A stretch of 64,000 nt of DNA from Clostridiales bacterium UBA1728 (lineage in GTDB: Bacteria > Bacillota > Clostridia > Oscillospirales > Oscillospiraceae), in contig DCIK01000007.1 in NCBI GenBank assembly GCA_002315975.1, forward strand, positions 45,931 through 109,930, written 5' to 3'. The stretch's first letter is position 1; each line of letters opens with the position of its first letter. The notes under the pieces are model-generated. The model had not been told where the DNA came from. It saw only the letters and a list, made by a program, of their open reading frames with translations, and did not search any database. Shown piece after piece: positions 16,226 through 23,753 of this stretch. A program made the position numbers and the translations under genes.

Positions 16226-17136
16226 TAGAGAAAATTGCAATCGTCGGCATGGGCGCACTGGGTCTTCTGTATGCCGAGCAGCTGACACGGGGTCTGGGCA
16301 GCGTGGAGTGCGTGGAGTTTATCATGGACGAGGAGCGTCTGGCTCGCCACAGGTCCGATGTCTATACCATAAACGGAGAGGCCAAACAGTTCCGAATGGT
16401 TTCCAGCCGGGAGGCCAGACCCGCCGATCTGTGCATTGTGGCCGTGAAGTACAACGCGCTCGCCGGTGCGCTGGATACGATGCAGAGCGTCATCGGGCCG
16501 GACACCATCATCCTTTCGGTGATGAACGGCGTGAGCAGCGAAAAAATCATCGGAAAACGCTATCCCGCTGCCCGCATCCTCCTGACGGTGGCCCAGGGCA
16601 TGGACGCCATGCGCGACGGCAGCAGCCTGCGCTTTACCCAGTGCGGAGCCCTGCGCATCGGCACTGACTGCCCCGAAAATATCCCGGCGCTGGATGCCGT
16701 GGAAGAGCTCTTCCGGCGCGCAGCCGTGCCTTATGTCCGGGAAAGCGACATTCTTTACCGACTGTGGTTCAAATATATGTTGAATGTGGGCATCAACCAG
16801 ACCTGCATGGTGTTCGATGTGGGCTACGGCGTAGCCACCACTGAGGGCACCGAGGCCAACCGCGTCCTGCTGGGCGCCATGCGCGAGGTGATCCCGCTGG
16901 CAAAAGCCCACGGCGTAACGCTGACGGAGGCCGATGTGGGGGAGTGCGTTGCCATTGAAAAGACTCTCGACCCGCTGGGCTACCCGTCCATGGCGCAGGA
17001 TCGCAAGGCTGGGCGGAAATCAGAGGTGGAAATGTTCGCCGGCGATGTGCTGAGAATGGCGGAGGAGCTGGGTATGGATGCTCCCTTCAACCGTTTCCTC
17101 TACGAGCGTGTGCAGGAGATCGAGCGGGAATACTGA
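16222..17136 (+). CDS. Ketopantoate reductase (PanE/ApbA) family protein
   Basis: A 304-residue NADP-dependent reductase-like protein. It has the N-terminal dinucleotide motif VGMGALGLLYA, the catalytic-lysine segment IVAVKYNAL (about 75), LSVMNGVSSE and the C-terminal substrate domain with FKYMLNVGINQ and PLGYPSMAQDRKAGRKSEVE. In pantothenate synthesis PanE reduces 2-dehydropantoate to pantoate; no other pantothenate gene is nearby and the upstream partner is an aminotransferase, so another 2-oxoacid substrate is possible. Translationally coupled to the aminotransferase (ATGA overlap). Confidence 0.87.
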   Translation: MIEKIAIVGMGALGLLYAEQLTRGLGSVECVEFIMDEERLARHRSDVYTINGEAKQFRMVSSREARPADLCIVAVKYNALAGALDTMQSVIGPDTIILSVMNGVSSEKIIGKRYPAARILLTVAQGMDAMRDGSSLRFTQCGALRIGTDCPENIPALDAVEELFRRAAVPYVRESDILYRLWFKYMLNVGINQTCMVFDVGYGVATTEGTEANRVLLGAMREVIPLAKAHGVTLTEADVGECVAIEKTLDPLGYPSMAQDRKAGRKSEVEMFAGDVLRMAEELGMDAPFNRFLYERVQEIEREY

Positions 17137-17167
17137 GCTGACAGGCTGCTCAGAAAGGAATTTGTTC

Positions 17168-17725
17168 ATGAACGATATGGAACGCTACACGATTATCGAG
17201 GCGCAGGAATCTGACGCTCAGGCCATATCCGAGCATATGAAAAGAGCCTCAACAGAGACGGACTTCATGCTCCGCTATCCGGATGAGATGGTCAGCGAGG
17301 AAGAGACCCAGATTCAGACTATCCTTGCCAACATCCGGAATCCTGATACCTTTTATCTCATTGTAAAATACGACGATACCATTGTCGGCTTTGCCATGCT
17401 GACCTCGCTGTCTCCCTGCCGGCGAATGGCCCATCGAAGAGGCTTTGGCATCAGTCTGGAAAAGGCCCATTGGAACCGCGGCATCGGCACAAGGCTTATG
17501 CAGGCGTGCTTTGCCTATGCCCGGAAAAACGGCGTCGAGCTGATCGATCTGGAGGTTCACACCCTCAATGAGAGAGCAAGCGCCTTTTATCGCAAGCAGG
17601 GCTTTGTGGAGCGATCCCGAGACAGCTTTGCCCTGAAAAACAGGGACGGCAGCTATTATGAGCTGATTTCCATGCGCTGGGATGCCCGTATGGACGCTTC
17701 ACCGGATTCCCGTATTGATTCATGA
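17168..17725 (+). CDS. GNAT N-acetyltransferase
   Basis: A 185-residue GNAT protein. The acetyl-CoA pocket is seen in GISLEKAHWNRGIGTRLM (the R/Q-x-x-G-x-G/A loop as NRGIGT), followed by IDLEVHTLNERASAFYRKQG and FVERSRDSF, typical of ribosomal-protein or aminoglycoside-type relatives. Its acceptor is unknown. The start at 17168 (MNDMERYTI) has AAAGGA nine bases upstream; an in-frame ATG at 17078 lies inside the previous gene and is not needed. It follows the reductase by about 30 bases and may be the third gene of that operon. Confidence 0.87.
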   Translation: MNDMERYTIIEAQESDAQAISEHMKRASTETDFMLRYPDEMVSEEETQIQTILANIRNPDTFYLIVKYDDTIVGFAMLTSLSPCRRMAHRRGFGISLEKAHWNRGIGTRLMQACFAYARKNGVELIDLEVHTLNERASAFYRKQGFVERSRDSFALKNRDGSYYELISMRWDARMDASPDSRIDS

Positions 17726-17747
17726 ACGGAGAGAATAAACGCTGACA

Positions 17748-18020
17748 GTGATCCTCGGAAACCTCTGCGGCTGCGGCACCATGATCAGCGATGCGGTCGG
17801 CAGTACAAGAAAAACAAAGGAAGCCGTTTTGCGGGTGAGCGTTGCGGCAAATCTGGCCTATTTCCTTGTGATCTTTTCCAACGTACTCATGTTTTCGGTC
17901 TTCAACTTCGCCATCCTGAATTTCGTCGGGGGAATCTCGAATCTCGTCGTAATCGTCACCTGCATCCTCTCCTGGTTCCGCGACAAAAACGAGAGCGAAA
18001 ATGCTGCGGAAGATGCATAA
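17748..18020 (+). CDS. Small two-helix membrane protein, start uncertain
   Basis: A short frame of up to about 90 residues with two hydrophobic segments (AANLAYFLVIFSNVLMF and FVGGISNLVVIVTCIL) and a charged tail DKNESENAAEDA. The opening ILGNLCGCGTMISDAVGST resembles the first part of YgjV-like membrane proteins, so it may be a truncated member; this is a guess. No convincing start: GTG 17748 is 14 bases after GGAGAG, while the in-frame ATG 17781 would remove the conserved opening. It ends before a strong terminator. Confidence 0.5.
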   Translation: MILGNLCGCGTMISDAVGSTRKTKEAVLRVSVAANLAYFLVIFSNVLMFSVFNFAILNFVGGISNLVVIVTCILSWFRDKNESENAAEDA

Positions 18021-18110
18021 CGCGGCACCGGGACAGAGGCGAAAAAGGGATAGAATCACGAAGGTCTGTGCGGCACGGTAAAAAAGCCGAACAAGGAAAA
18101 ATAATCCGCA

Positions 18111-18152
18111 AGCCCCTTGGCTCCCCGAAAGGGGAGCCAAGGGGCTTTTTTC
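18111..18152 (+). terminator. Strong intrinsic terminator
   Basis: A perfect 16-bp GC-rich stem with GAAA loop (arms 18111-18126 and 18131-18146) followed by seven T residues. Ends the operon that starts at 14868. Confidence 0.9.
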
Positions 18153-18176
18153 CTACAGAATCCACGCTATTGCGTC

Positions 18177-18536
18177 TCAAAGCTTCTTAAAGGGCTTCAT
18201 GGGCTTTGCCTCGGGGTGCTGCTCCAGATAGTCCATGAGCATCAGCGTGAGCTCGTCCGTGTAGTCCTCGGTGGGGTCCTCATAGTCCAGCAGCGCCTCC
18301 ACGCTCCAGACGAAGCCGGCCGGGTCGCTGTCGTAGGCGCTCTGCATCTCCCGGTTGGGCCAGGAGCTGAGCCCCAGCCGGAAGGAAGTGGAGTTATAGT
18401 CCTTCTGCACATCCTGCGAGGCCATGACCCAGCGGCGCTCGCCGCATTTCCAGCATACGATGCCCTTGTCCGGATGGCGGGCGCTGTACTGTTCCTTAAG
18501 TTCCTTTTTGCGTTCAGCGTTGGGGATTTTATTCAT
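18177..18536 (-). CDS. GIY-YIG-associated-like small protein
   Basis: A 119-residue protein. Its opening KKELKEQYSARHPDKGIVCW followed by DVQKDYNSTSFRLGLSSWPN and EMQSAYDSDPAGF resembles clostridial proteins annotated as GIY-YIG nuclease family members (usual pattern KxELxxxYKxxxPxxGV...FNxxxFKLxxxxHPNxxLQ). The catalytic Tyr pair of the real nuclease is not visible and CWKCGE suggests a metal knuckle instead, so nuclease activity is doubtful. It overlaps the upstream acetyltransferase gene by eight bases and is cotranscribed with it. Confidence 0.65.
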   Translation of the reverse strand: MNKIPNAERKKELKEQYSARHPDKGIVCWKCGERRWVMASQDVQKDYNSTSFRLGLSSWPNREMQSAYDSDPAGFVWSVEALLDYEDPTEDYTDELTLMLMDYLEQHPEAKPMKPFKKL

Positions 18537-19035
18537 GGGCAGTGCAGACCTCCTTTTCTGATTCCGCCATGGCGGTGAGTCTCTCGCCGGTGAGACGGTA
18601 GACTGTCCAGTCGTTCATGGGTACGGCGCCCAGCGAAAGGTAAAAGTCGATGGAGGGGCGGTTCCAGTCAAGGCAGCTCCACTCCAGCCTTCCGCAGCCC
18701 CGCTCCACGGCAATGGCCGAGAGCTGCCGCAGCAGCCCCTTTCCGTAGCCCTGCCCCCGGTATTCGGGCCTTACGAACAGATCCTCCAGATAGATGCCCG
18801 ATCGACCCAGAAAGGTGGAGAAGTTGTGGAAAAAGAGCGCAAAGCCCGCCACCTCGCCATCGGCAAGAGCGAAGAGCACCTCGGCCTTCCCCTTGTCGAA
18901 AATCCACTCCTCCAGCAGCGCCTCGGTAGCGATGACCTCGTCGAGCATATGCTCATACTCCGCCAGACTCCGGATCAGCTCCAAAATGGTAGGAACATCC
19001 TCCCGCTTCGCAAAGCGGTAAGCGTGATTATTCAT
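18529..19035 (-). CDS. GNAT N-acetyltransferase, diamine-acetyltransferase-like
   Basis: A 168-residue GNAT enzyme. It has the SAT-type pattern IYLEDLFVRPEYRGQGYGKG (acetyl-CoA loop RGQGYG, about 90), then CGRLEWSCLDWNRPSIDFY and LGAVPMNDWTVYRL, all typical of spermidine/diamine acetyltransferases, so a polyamine acceptor is plausible. The start has GAAAGGAT about 11 bases upstream. First gene of a two-gene unit with the 119-residue protein. Confidence 0.85.
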   Translation of the reverse strand: MNNHAYRFAKREDVPTILELIRSLAEYEHMLDEVIATEALLEEWIFDKGKAEVLFALADGEVAGFALFFHNFSTFLGRSGIYLEDLFVRPEYRGQGYGKGLLRQLSAIAVERGCGRLEWSCLDWNRPSIDFYLSLGAVPMNDWTVYRLTGERLTAMAESEKEVCTAHE

Positions 19036-19092
19036 TGTATTTTCATCCTTTCGTATGTTTCAAGCTGAGGGATGGTGCGCCGTGCCTTGCCT

Positions 19093-19133
19093 TCCCCTTC
19101 GGGGAAGGTGTCAGCGAAGCTGACGGAAGAGGG
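19093..19133. repeat. Short GGGGAAGGTGTCAGC repeat
   Basis: CCTTCCCCTTCGGGGAAGG hairpin followed by GTCAGCGAAGCTGAC and GGAAGAGGGG; related in layout to the larger element at 10291-10425. Confidence 0.5.
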
Positions 19134-19224
19134 GCGCACCCCGCAATGCTCGCCCCTGCGGTATTGCGGATATCGAAAAAGGGGAACGGCGCGAAACCCG
19201 AGAATCATGGGCGCAGAGGAGGTT

Positions 19225-20430
19225 TCAGAAGCAGGTGCTTTCGCCCAGCCCCCGGTCTTTGTGAGTACCGTTTACCAGCTCCACCAGCTCCTGTTTGTTA
19301 TTTAAGTTCAGCCTGGCATAGATGTCGGAAAAAATCTTCGATACCCTTTTCTCGCTGAGCTTCTTTTTCTTTGCGATCTGCTGATTGGTGTAGCCCTGAG
19401 TGGAGAGAAAGGCGAAATCGAATTCCTCCTCCGACAGAACGCCGAGAAAGGATGGGCGATCCTTTCCGTAGGTATATTGCGCATAGGACAAACGGGTGGT
19501 ATCCCCCAAAGCGCATACCGTCTCCGCAAACTCCTGCGGAAATTCCCGGAGAACCTTGTCCGTCACCTCCGGATAAAAACCCCGGTAGTATCCGGCATAG
19601 AAATACAGCTCATGCTCCTGCGCCAGCTCCAGAGCCCGGCGGATGTGAACGCGCATCTTTTCCTCGTTCTCCTGCAGCTGATATACAACCACCAGACTGT
19701 AGTGGAGCTGCTGGGCCTCCAGATACAGCCCGCGCCGCTCCAGCATCTGACAGATATGCTCGTAGCTCTCATAGCGGAGCTTGGAGAGCAGCGTTAAATC
19801 GCCATTTACCAGAGCAATCAGGGAAATGATCGCAATCATCCCGTCTGCGGCACTCTGGTAGCAATAGGCCGGGTCTATGTGAAAATCCCGGAATATGGAG
19901 CCGTAGGAGCCGTAATCCATCTCAACGCTGTAGCGGAAGAGCTCCAGCTCCCTCTTGTACGGGAAATCTCCCCTTAGCTCACGGAGCAGCTCCCCATAGG
20001 CATAATCCGCGTCCCGGGGCTCTCCGGCGTAGATGCCCAGATAGCAGCGCTGGGCCAGGGCAGCGATGCGGATAGAGCGGCTGCTGTCCACGCAAAGGGG
20101 CAGCGTAAGAGCCCGCGACTCCTCAAAGCGACAGGCACCAAAGGCCTTCTGCGCCTGAGAAAGCCGCTTTTCCGCTTCGGAAAGCGGCTGGGCAGCCTCG
20201 CACGCAGACTCGTTGACGAACAGCGGGAAGCGAAAGGCAGTCTCGAGCTCCCTGGCCGCCTTGCCGTCTCTCGTCCTTCCGTCAGCGGGCTTTTCCGTGT
20301 CCTCGGGAATCATCCAGCGAGAACCGATCTGCACAGCGCCCGGAATCTGCCCCGCCTTGCACATCTTGGCAATCCGGCTGATGGATACGCCCCATTTTTC
20401 GGCTGTCTGAACGGTAGAAAGGTAGTTCAT
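19225..20430 (-). CDS. Transcription regulator with excisionase-type and LuxR-type HTH domains
   Basis: A 401-residue cytoplasmic regulator with a DNA-binding domain at each end. The N terminus (STVQTAEKWGVSISRIAKM then KAGQIPGAVQIGSRWMIPED) is a MerR/excisionase-like winged HTH. The C terminus (LSTQGYTNQQIAKKKKLSE then KRVSKIFSDIYARLN) is a LuxR/GerE HTH. The middle is alpha-helical and TPR-like, probably a signal-input module; no receiver domain or phosphorylation site is seen. GGATAGCGG-like site precedes ATG 20430. It is divergent from the secreted-protein cluster at 20.9-24.3 kb and is the natural candidate to control it (inference). Confidence 0.82.
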   Translation of the reverse strand: MNYLSTVQTAEKWGVSISRIAKMCKAGQIPGAVQIGSRWMIPEDTEKPADGRTRDGKAARELETAFRFPLFVNESACEAAQPLSEAEKRLSQAQKAFGACRFEESRALTLPLCVDSSRSIRIAALAQRCYLGIYAGEPRDADYAYGELLRELRGDFPYKRELELFRYSVEMDYGSYGSIFRDFHIDPAYCYQSAADGMIAIISLIALVNGDLTLLSKLRYESYEHICQMLERRGLYLEAQQLHYSLVVVYQLQENEEKMRVHIRRALELAQEHELYFYAGYYRGFYPEVTDKVLREFPQEFAETVCALGDTTRLSYAQYTYGKDRPSFLGVLSEEEFDFAFLSTQGYTNQQIAKKKKLSEKRVSKIFSDIYARLNLNNKQELVELVNGTHKDRGLGESTCF

Positions 20431-20641
20431 ATTGATACCGCTATCCTTTTACAAATGAAAAATATTTTTTCCTCTATAGTCCGAGTAAAAGGATAACACA
20501 TGGAAGCGAAAAACGCAAGGAAAAGAATTACAAAGCTCCCTTGACGAAAAAGTGAATATTGTAAGACATAGAATAATTTACATAATTCCATAAAAATGGA
20601 ATAATATGGTTTATCTCGGCTTTTTTCAGGGGACTATGCAG

Positions 20642-20697
20642 CCCGTTTCGTTTCGAGTAAAATACACTATGTATAATAGTGGTATTATCGAAACGGG
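20642..20697. promoter_or_regulatory. Nested dyad over a promoter-like region
   Basis: Outer inverted repeat CCCGTTTCG (20642-20650) / CGAAACGGG (20689-20697) encloses an inner one, CACTAT (20665-20670) / ATAGTG (20676-20681), that straddles TATAAT (20673-20678). This is the layout of a repressor or activator operator in the intergenic region of the regulator at 19225-20430. Confidence 0.6.
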
Positions 20698-20700
20698 GGG

Positions 20701-20729
20701 TTGACACAGTTGCCGAATGCCGACATAAT
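20701..20729 (+). promoter_or_regulatory. Promoter of the secreted-protein cluster
   Basis: TTGACA (20701-20706), 17-base spacer, CATAAT (20724-20729), placed directly before the (AAGC)11 tract, so the transcript would begin within or just before that repeat. Confidence 0.7.
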
Positions 20730-20732
20730 CTT

Positions 20733-20777
<45 letters not shown>

Positions 20778-20833
20778 GTAGCGGCTGCACGCCCCTTTGT
20801 CAAGACCTCCGGACTGATTATATGTAATTTCAA

Positions 20834-20875
20834 AACGCACCATACCCGCAGATTTCTCTGCGGGTATGGTGCGTT
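20834..20875 (+). terminator. Leader hairpin / possible attenuator
   Basis: A perfect 19-bp stem with a four-base loop (arms 20834-20852 and 20857-20875), followed by CTTTG. It lies between the promoter at 20701 and the first start codon at 20909. The T tract is weak, so it may attenuate or only protect the mRNA. Confidence 0.65.
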
Positions 20876-20908
20876 CTTTGCGTCTGAACGAAAAGGAGAG
20901 AGAAAAGC

Positions 20909-21169
20909 ATGAGCGAAAAACAGGCGTTGCGTGACTTCCGCTACCTCGAAAAAGAAGACTACGACATAGAGCGGAAAATCAACGGCGAAGCGGTTCCGCT
21001 TTATTCCGAGGACAAGCTGCACCGGCTCTACCCCGAGAAGGACTACACCCTCTGCGGCGAGACCTACGAAAGCAAAAAGCGCGACAAGGACAGGGACATA
21101 GGCCGCATTCCGTCACCATTAACGGAGAAACCATTACGATGCCTGAAAACTTCACCCTTTCACCGATAG
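20909..21169 (+). CDS. Small charged protein of unknown function, probably 3'-truncated
   Basis: An 86-residue frame with AGGAGAG nine bases before the ATG. The first 65 residues are highly charged and regular (ALRDFRYLEKEDYDIERKIN, LYSEDKLHRLYPEKDYTLCG, SKKRDKDRDIG). I do not recognise the family. The last 20 residues run out of frame through a remnant of an InlB-type repeat (21112-21276), so the native 3' end seems to be lost. It may be a leftover of a mobile element. First frame after the leader hairpin. Confidence 0.5.
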   Translation: MSEKQALRDFRYLEKEDYDIERKINGEAVPLYSEDKLHRLYPEKDYTLCGETYESKKRDKDRDIGRIPSPLTEKPLRCLKTSPFHR

Positions 21170-21276
21170 GCGATAAGCGCTTTGCCGGTTGGAAGGTTGG
21201 CGGGAATCAGTACAACGGAGGAACCGTTTTGTCCGACCTCACTATCATGTTTGATATGGAGAATCCGGCACGCTAA
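21112..21276 (+). pseudogene. Remnant of an InlB B-repeat (Listeria-Bacteroides) surface domain
   Basis: In a frame overlapping the end of the previous one: VTINGETITMPENFTLSPIG, then KRFAGWKVGG and TVLSDLTIMFDMENPAR followed by TAA. The FAGWK core and TVLSDLTIMF strand match the Flg_new/InlB B-repeat. It has no start codon of its own and looks like the last repeat of a deleted surface protein. Confidence 0.55.
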
Positions 21277-21331
21277 TGAGCAAGTCTTGGTGACGCTTGC
21301 GAATACAACTCTATAAAAAAGGAGCAACAAC

Positions 21332-21937
21332 ATGAAACTGAAAAAAGCACTATCCCTGTTCCTCGCGCTGGTGCTGGTCATATCCTGTATGAGCGTATCC
21401 GCCCTTGCCGCGGATGCCGACAAATGCACAGTCTGCAATGGAAAGGGAACCATTACCCCAAAGGAGACATGCACCGAATGTAAGGGCGATGGTCATGTCG
21501 ACTGCGTTCATTGTGAAGGATTAGGGTACACTTATTCTGAAGGTTCGTGCACAGCTTGCCAGGGTAATGGTAACATAGAAACTGAAATAGAATGCGGAAA
21601 ATGCGATGGCGGAAGAATTTACTGTTCAGAATGTAATGAAGGCAAGACTCAATGTGGAAAATGTGAAGGCTGCGGTTGGTTAGATTGCACACATTGTGAG
21701 AATGGAGTATGCCCTAAATGTGAGAAAGAGGGGAATACTGAGTGCGAATGTAAAGGTTCACACAAATGCTATGTCTGTGAAGGAGACGGTGAAGTAAAGT
21801 GTGATGTATGCCATGCTGATACTACAGTTGACTGCGAGGCTTGCAAGGGGGGTAGGTTCGTGGGATTGCACTTGCGATGGGGGCTTTATTCACACAACCG
21901 AGGATTGTCCCCTTTGCGTTGGAGGTCAAACCACTGA
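21332..21937 (+). CDS. Secreted cysteine-rich protein with DnaJ-like CxxCxGxG repeats, N-terminal frame
   Basis: AAAGGAG precedes the ATG. A signal peptide (KKALSLFLALVLVISCMSV, cleavage after ALAA) is followed by about 130 residues with many C-x-x-C knuckles, such as CTVCNGKGTI, CTECKGDGHV, CTACQGNGNI, CGKCEGCG and CYVCEGDGEV. This is the pattern of the DnaJ central zinc-binding domain, here repeated and exported, so zinc or disulfide stabilisation outside the cell is likely. The frame breaks at a G6 run (21848-21853); the next 28 residues are nonsense while the proper continuation (DCTCDGGFIHTTEDC) is in the +1 frame. The original protein probably spanned 21332-22664. Confidence 0.75.
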   Translation: MKLKKALSLFLALVLVISCMSVSALAADADKCTVCNGKGTITPKETCTECKGDGHVDCVHCEGLGYTYSEGSCTACQGNGNIETEIECGKCDGGRIYCSECNEGKTQCGKCEGCGWLDCTHCENGVCPKCEKEGNTECECKGSHKCYVCEGDGEVKCDVCHADTTVDCEACKGGRFVGLHLRWGLYSHNRGLSPLRWRSNH

Positions 21938-22664
21938 TGAAAACGATTGCACCTACTGCAAGACAACCGGAAAGGTTGACTGCGAACCCTGCAGTGCCAC
22001 CGGTCAGGTAGATGGCGTCCCCTACACCTGTACGGCCTGTCTGGGTACAGGAAGCGCGTATGTCTGCTCCCTCGACCTCGAAGCCGACACCACGGACATC
22101 CCCGACAATAAGTCCGTCGACCAGCAGTATACCAAGGCCGACGCTCAAGCTACGATCTACAACCACAAGATTGCTGTGACATGGGATTCAGCCCCCATGG
22201 AAATCAAGGTTGACGATGCAATAAAATGGGACTATACCAGGCTGCAGTGGGTCACCGACACGGACAACGACGGCGCAGCCACGCTGGTGGAGGGCACCAA
22301 TGTCAAGACCTTCACCCTCACCAACTACTCCGCCAAGGCATTCACCTGCAAGTTGGGGTTCACTGTGGAAACCGCTCTCGCCACGAAGTTCGATTCTTAC
22401 ACGGTTGTGGATAAAGACAGCACCGATGTAAAGACCAGCGGCGTGGGGCTGGCGGCGGTCACCAACAGCCTTGATGCCACTGAGACAGACAAAAAGTACC
22501 TTGTTGACAGTGTAGTCAGCTACGAGAAGCTGCCCACTGCGACCATGACTGCCACCGTCACCCCGAAGCTGACGGGCGAAGGAAGCTTCCACGGCGCTGC
22601 CGCCACCACCCAGGCAGCCAGGTTCGGCACCTTCACCATCACCTGCACCGTGGCGGGTGAATAA
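21801..22664 (+). CDS. Secreted cysteine-rich protein, C-terminal frame after frameshift
   Basis: From about 21858 this frame continues the CxxC repeats (CPLCVGGQTTDENDCTYC, CEPCSATG, CTACLGTG). It then carries a C-terminal beta-rich domain shared with the next two genes: HKIAVTWDSAPMEIKV, IKWDYTRLQW, TNVKTFTLTNYSAKAF. It has no credible start of its own (ATG 21801 lies in the upstream frame and lacks a ribosome site), so it is either the second half of a frameshifted gene or produced by slippage. The end is 18 bases from the next gene in the same cluster. Function unknown; a surface structural or adhesive role is a guess. Confidence 0.65.
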   Translation: MMYAMLILQLTARLARGVGSWDCTCDGGFIHTTEDCPLCVGGQTTDENDCTYCKTTGKVDCEPCSATGQVDGVPYTCTACLGTGSAYVCSLDLEADTTDIPDNKSVDQQYTKADAQATIYNHKIAVTWDSAPMEIKVDDAIKWDYTRLQWVTDTDNDGAATLVEGTNVKTFTLTNYSAKAFTCKLGFTVETALATKFDSYTVVDKDSTDVKTSGVGLAAVTNSLDATETDKKYLVDSVVSYEKLPTATMTATVTPKLTGEGSFHGAAATTQAARFGTFTITCTVAGE

Positions 22665-22681
22665 AAAAGGAGGGTAAGAAC

Positions 22682-23647
22682 ATGAAGAACCATATGAAAA
22701 AAGCGATCTCTCTGCTCCTTGCCGTCCTGATGATGGCAAGCATGAGCATCAATGCCTTTGCCGCCGAGTCTCTGGAGGCCTTCACCTCCGACGAAATGTC
22801 CGACACCAAGGATTTTACCTACACCGTCACCCATGAGACCGGCTATGTTGAGCTCTCTGCCGTGAAGCTGGAGTGGAGCGTCCCTGTGGTGAAGTACACC
22901 AAGACCGATGTTCGCACATGGAACCCCGAGACCCTGCATTGGGGGCAGAACTATGAAAGCTCCGGCGAAGCCGATGTTTCCTTCACCCTCACCAACCGCG
23001 GCACCTATGCCATCAAGGCCAATGTGAGCTTTACCCCGGCGGTAGAGGGCTCCGCTTCCGTGAGCTTCGGCAAGAAGGACCCGGAGGATGCTGCCAAGAC
23101 CGTAAACAACAATGACCCCACCATCCCCAGCATCGTCGGCGATGCCCACGCGCTGAAGGTGGCAAAGGGTGAGATGACCGACGCAGAGTATTTGGCTGCC
23201 AGAGATAAATATGTCATAGACAACTGCAAGGCCACGATCGCCGGCACCGTGAAGGTTGACGATGTCTCCAAGCTCACCGCCGATTCCGGCAAGCTGGGAA
23301 CCTATACCGTGAAGATCAGCGACCCGAGCAAAATCTACAAAATTACGTATTCCGAATACAACCAGAATAGTTATGTTCTCAACAAGGAAGCTCTCCCGAA
23401 AAGCATCAAAGCCGGAGAGGAATTAACATTTACTGTTAATTTTGGGGATTATGAGTATGTAGATGCCAAATTCTATGTCAATGGCAGTAAGCTTGACTAT
23501 TTAAGTTATGATAAGAGCAGCGGCGTCACCAACTGGGGAGATAAGAACGGAAATGCCTCCTACAGCTTCGACGGCACCAATAAAACTGGTTCCATCACCA
23601 TTTCCGGTATAACCGGCGACCTTGAAATTTATTTTGAAGAAACCTAA
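22682..23647 (+). CDS. Secreted protein, paralogue of the 21.3-kb cluster
   Basis: A 321-residue exported protein with AGGAGGG seven bases before the ATG. Signal peptide MKKAISLLLAVLMMASMSIN ending AFAA. The mature part contains the shared domain (VELSAVKLEWSVPVVKY, TWNPETLHWGQNY, ADVSFTLTNRGTYAIKANVS) and a second domain rich in Tyr/Asn/Gly at the C terminus (SKIYKITYSEYNQNSY, TNKTGSITISGITGDLEIYF). No LPXTG, SLH or transmembrane anchor is seen. I do not recognise a known family. It sits between two shorter paralogues. Confidence 0.75.
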   Translation: MKNHMKKAISLLLAVLMMASMSINAFAAESLEAFTSDEMSDTKDFTYTVTHETGYVELSAVKLEWSVPVVKYTKTDVRTWNPETLHWGQNYESSGEADVSFTLTNRGTYAIKANVSFTPAVEGSASVSFGKKDPEDAAKTVNNNDPTIPSIVGDAHALKVAKGEMTDAEYLAARDKYVIDNCKATIAGTVKVDDVSKLTADSGKLGTYTVKISDPSKIYKITYSEYNQNSYVLNKEALPKSIKAGEELTFTVNFGDYEYVDAKFYVNGSKLDYLSYDKSSGVTNWGDKNGNASYSFDGTNKTGSITISGITGDLEIYFEET

Positions 23648-23661
23648 GTAGACCTGAGATG

Positions 23662-23753
23662 CCGATGAAGGCAAAAAAGCTTCTCCCTCCCCGCAGTCCG
23701 GGGAGGGGGGAAACCGACCGACGGGAGGAACCGATGAAGGCAAAAAAACTTCT
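23662..23753 (+). repeat. Duplicated gene start flanking a GC hairpin
   Basis: The 23 bases at 23662-23684 recur at 23731-23753 with one mismatch and contain the first codons of the third paralogue. Between them is a hairpin CCCTCCCC/GGGGAGGG. Only the second copy has a ribosome site (GGAGG). Confidence 0.6.
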
